In this document: positions 5,165 through 5,948 of the stretch, piece after piece
Layout of the letters: each line of letters starts with the position of its first letter
Position numbering within the stretch: the first letter of the stretch is position 1
Source: Candidatus Omnitrophota bacterium
GTDB taxonomy: Bacteria > Omnitrophota > Gorgyraeia > Gygaellales > Profunditerraquicolaceae
Length of the DNA stretch: 5,948 nt
Direction: 5' to 3'
Assembly (NCBI GenBank): GCA_028714595.1
Contig: JAQTMD010000099.1
Coordinates: 1-5,948, forward strand
Translations under genes and position numbers: made by a program
Notes under the pieces: model-generated
Database searches by the model: none
Seen by the model: only the letters and a program-made list of their open reading frames with translations
What the model was told of the DNA's origin: nothing

Positions 5165-5948
5165 CTATCCTATGGTGACTTCACGCAGGAACTTTGCCGC
5201 CGCCTCGGGCGTTACCGGGCAGATATAAAACCCGGTACCCCACTCGAAGCCGGCGACACGCGTGAGCCTCGGCGTGATCTCTATGTGCCAGTGAAAATCC
5301 TCGTTGATCGTCTTCCAGTAGCCCACTTTCTGCCTGCGGAAGGGCGCGGTATGGATGATGTAATTGTACGGCGGGTCGTTCAGGCCTACTTTAAGTTTCT
5401 GCAACACCTGTTTCATGGTCACGGCGAGTTTCCTGCGTTCCCCGTCGTCGAGAGAGACAAAATCGCAGGAGTGTTTCTTCGGGATGACCCAGACCTCAAA
5501 GGGAAAACGCGAGGCGAACGGCACGACCGCGATGAAGCCGTCGATCTCCAGAATCAGACGCTCCTTCTGTTGCAATTCCTGTTTGACCAGGTCGCAGAAG
5601 ATGCACCGTTCATGGTACTCGTAGTACTGGTGCGCGCCTGAAAGCTCCTCTTTGACGCGTTTGGGGTTGACCGGCGTGGCAATGACCTGTGAACGGGAAT
5701 GGCGCACCCTGCCGCCGCCCGCGCTCCAGCCGTAATTCTTAAAGACCAGAACGTACTTGAACCGTTTGTCTTTTTCCAGGTCGTTGATCCGGTCGATGTA
5801 GCAGGTGATCACCCGGTAGATCTGTTCGTCCGAGAGGTCTGCCATGTTGCCGATGTGCTGGTTCGTCTCTATGACGATCTCATGGGCCCCGACGCCGTTC
5901 ATCAGGTCATACAGACCCTTGCCCTGGCGGTCGAGGTCTCCTTCGATG
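5165..5948 (-). CDS. GalT-family paralogue with catalytic His replaced by Arg (5' end beyond window)
   Basis: The last 260 residues of a second GalT-like protein are visible. Homology to the neighbour continues to the window edge (IEG then LYDL before the first internal ATG at 5902), so the true start lies outside and 5902 is not the start. The zinc-ligand region GAHEIVIET, the CxxC RCIFCD, the Glu-Glu-Leu segment, IIHTAP and FHWHIE are all kept, and the C-terminal LTRVAGFEWGTGFYI is identical to the neighbour over 15 residues. The catalytic motif is changed to RHSRSQ: the first His (5699-5701) is kept, but the nucleophile position is Arg, codon CGT at 5693-5695. The usual acidic residue before the motif is also Arg. 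A covalent uridylyl-His intermediate cannot form as in GalT. The protein may bind nucleotide or sugar phosphate, or partner the active copy, since GalT is a dimer with shared active sites. It is first of the visible operon genes. Confidence 0.85.
   Translation of the reverse strand, partial: IEGDLDRQGKGLYDLMNGVGAHEIVIETNQHIGNMADLSDEQIYRVITCYIDRINDLEKDKRFKYVLVFKNYGWSAGGGRVRHSRSQVIATPVNPKRVKEELSGAHQYYEYHERCIFCDLVKQELQQKERLILEIDGFIAVVPFASRFPFEVWVIPKKHSCDFVSLDDGERRKLAVTMKQVLQKLKVGLNDPPYNYIIHTAPFRRQKVGYWKTINEDFHWHIEITPRLTRVAGFEWGTGFYICPVTPEAAAKFLREVTIG

Noticed and set aside
5165..5902. Start of the upstream GalT at the ATG at 5902
   Set aside because: Codons upstream of it continue the alignment with the paralogue (IEG, LYDL) to the window edge, and there is no ribosome site at that ATG.
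1..5948. CRISPR arrays, insertion sequences, attachment sites or phage genes
   Set aside because: No regularly spaced repeats, transposase motifs or flanking direct repeats were seen. The tRNA 3' ends show no integrated element next to them.

Overview
All recognisable genes lie on the minus strand, so the window reads from right to left. It looks like the chromosome of a moderately GC-rich bacterium. The zinc-type L33, the rpmG / tRNA-Trp / secE order and a GAPDH plus GalT cluster would fit Desulfobacterota, Nitrospirota or relatives. That placement is an impression from gene content and was not tested. Neither tRNA gene encodes its 3' CCA, so the host must add CCA enzymatically.

Right part (about 5948 to 2941): a sugar-phosphate operon. 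Two tandem paralogues of the galactose-1-phosphate uridylyltransferase family are followed by glyceraldehyde-3-phosphate dehydrogenase, and a strong hairpin plus U-tract terminator closes the unit. The downstream GalT (4151-5161) has the full His-Pro-His-x-Gln catalytic motif and all metal ligands. The upstream GalT (5165 to beyond the window edge) keeps the metal ligands but has Arg where the catalytic nucleophile His should be. The two reading frames are in phase, separated only by TAG and one codon.

Middle (2923 to 665): a 752-residue membrane protein with a soluble spermidine-synthase-like domain between two sets of transmembrane helices. Its SAM-side acidic residues are present, but the carboxylates that normally bind and activate the polyamine are replaced. 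Its Shine-Dalgarno directly follows the terminator U-tract of the gap operon, leaving no room for a separate promoter between them.

Left part (about 678 to 1): a translation and secretion transcript, tRNA-Thr(GGT), rpmG, tRNA-Trp(CCA), secE (cut by the window edge). It is driven by a near-consensus sigma-70 promoter with an A-tract UP element. A leader of about 150 nt between promoter and tRNA-Thr contains several mutually complementary segments and an attenuator-like hairpin with a T-tract. The tuf gene often found between tRNA-Thr and rpmG is absent. secE starts only 7 nt after the tRNA-Trp 3' end and has no Shine-Dalgarno.

The points most worth following up are the His-to-Arg GalT paralogue in tandem with an intact copy, the structured leader, and the membrane aminopropyltransferase-like protein with a substituted active site.
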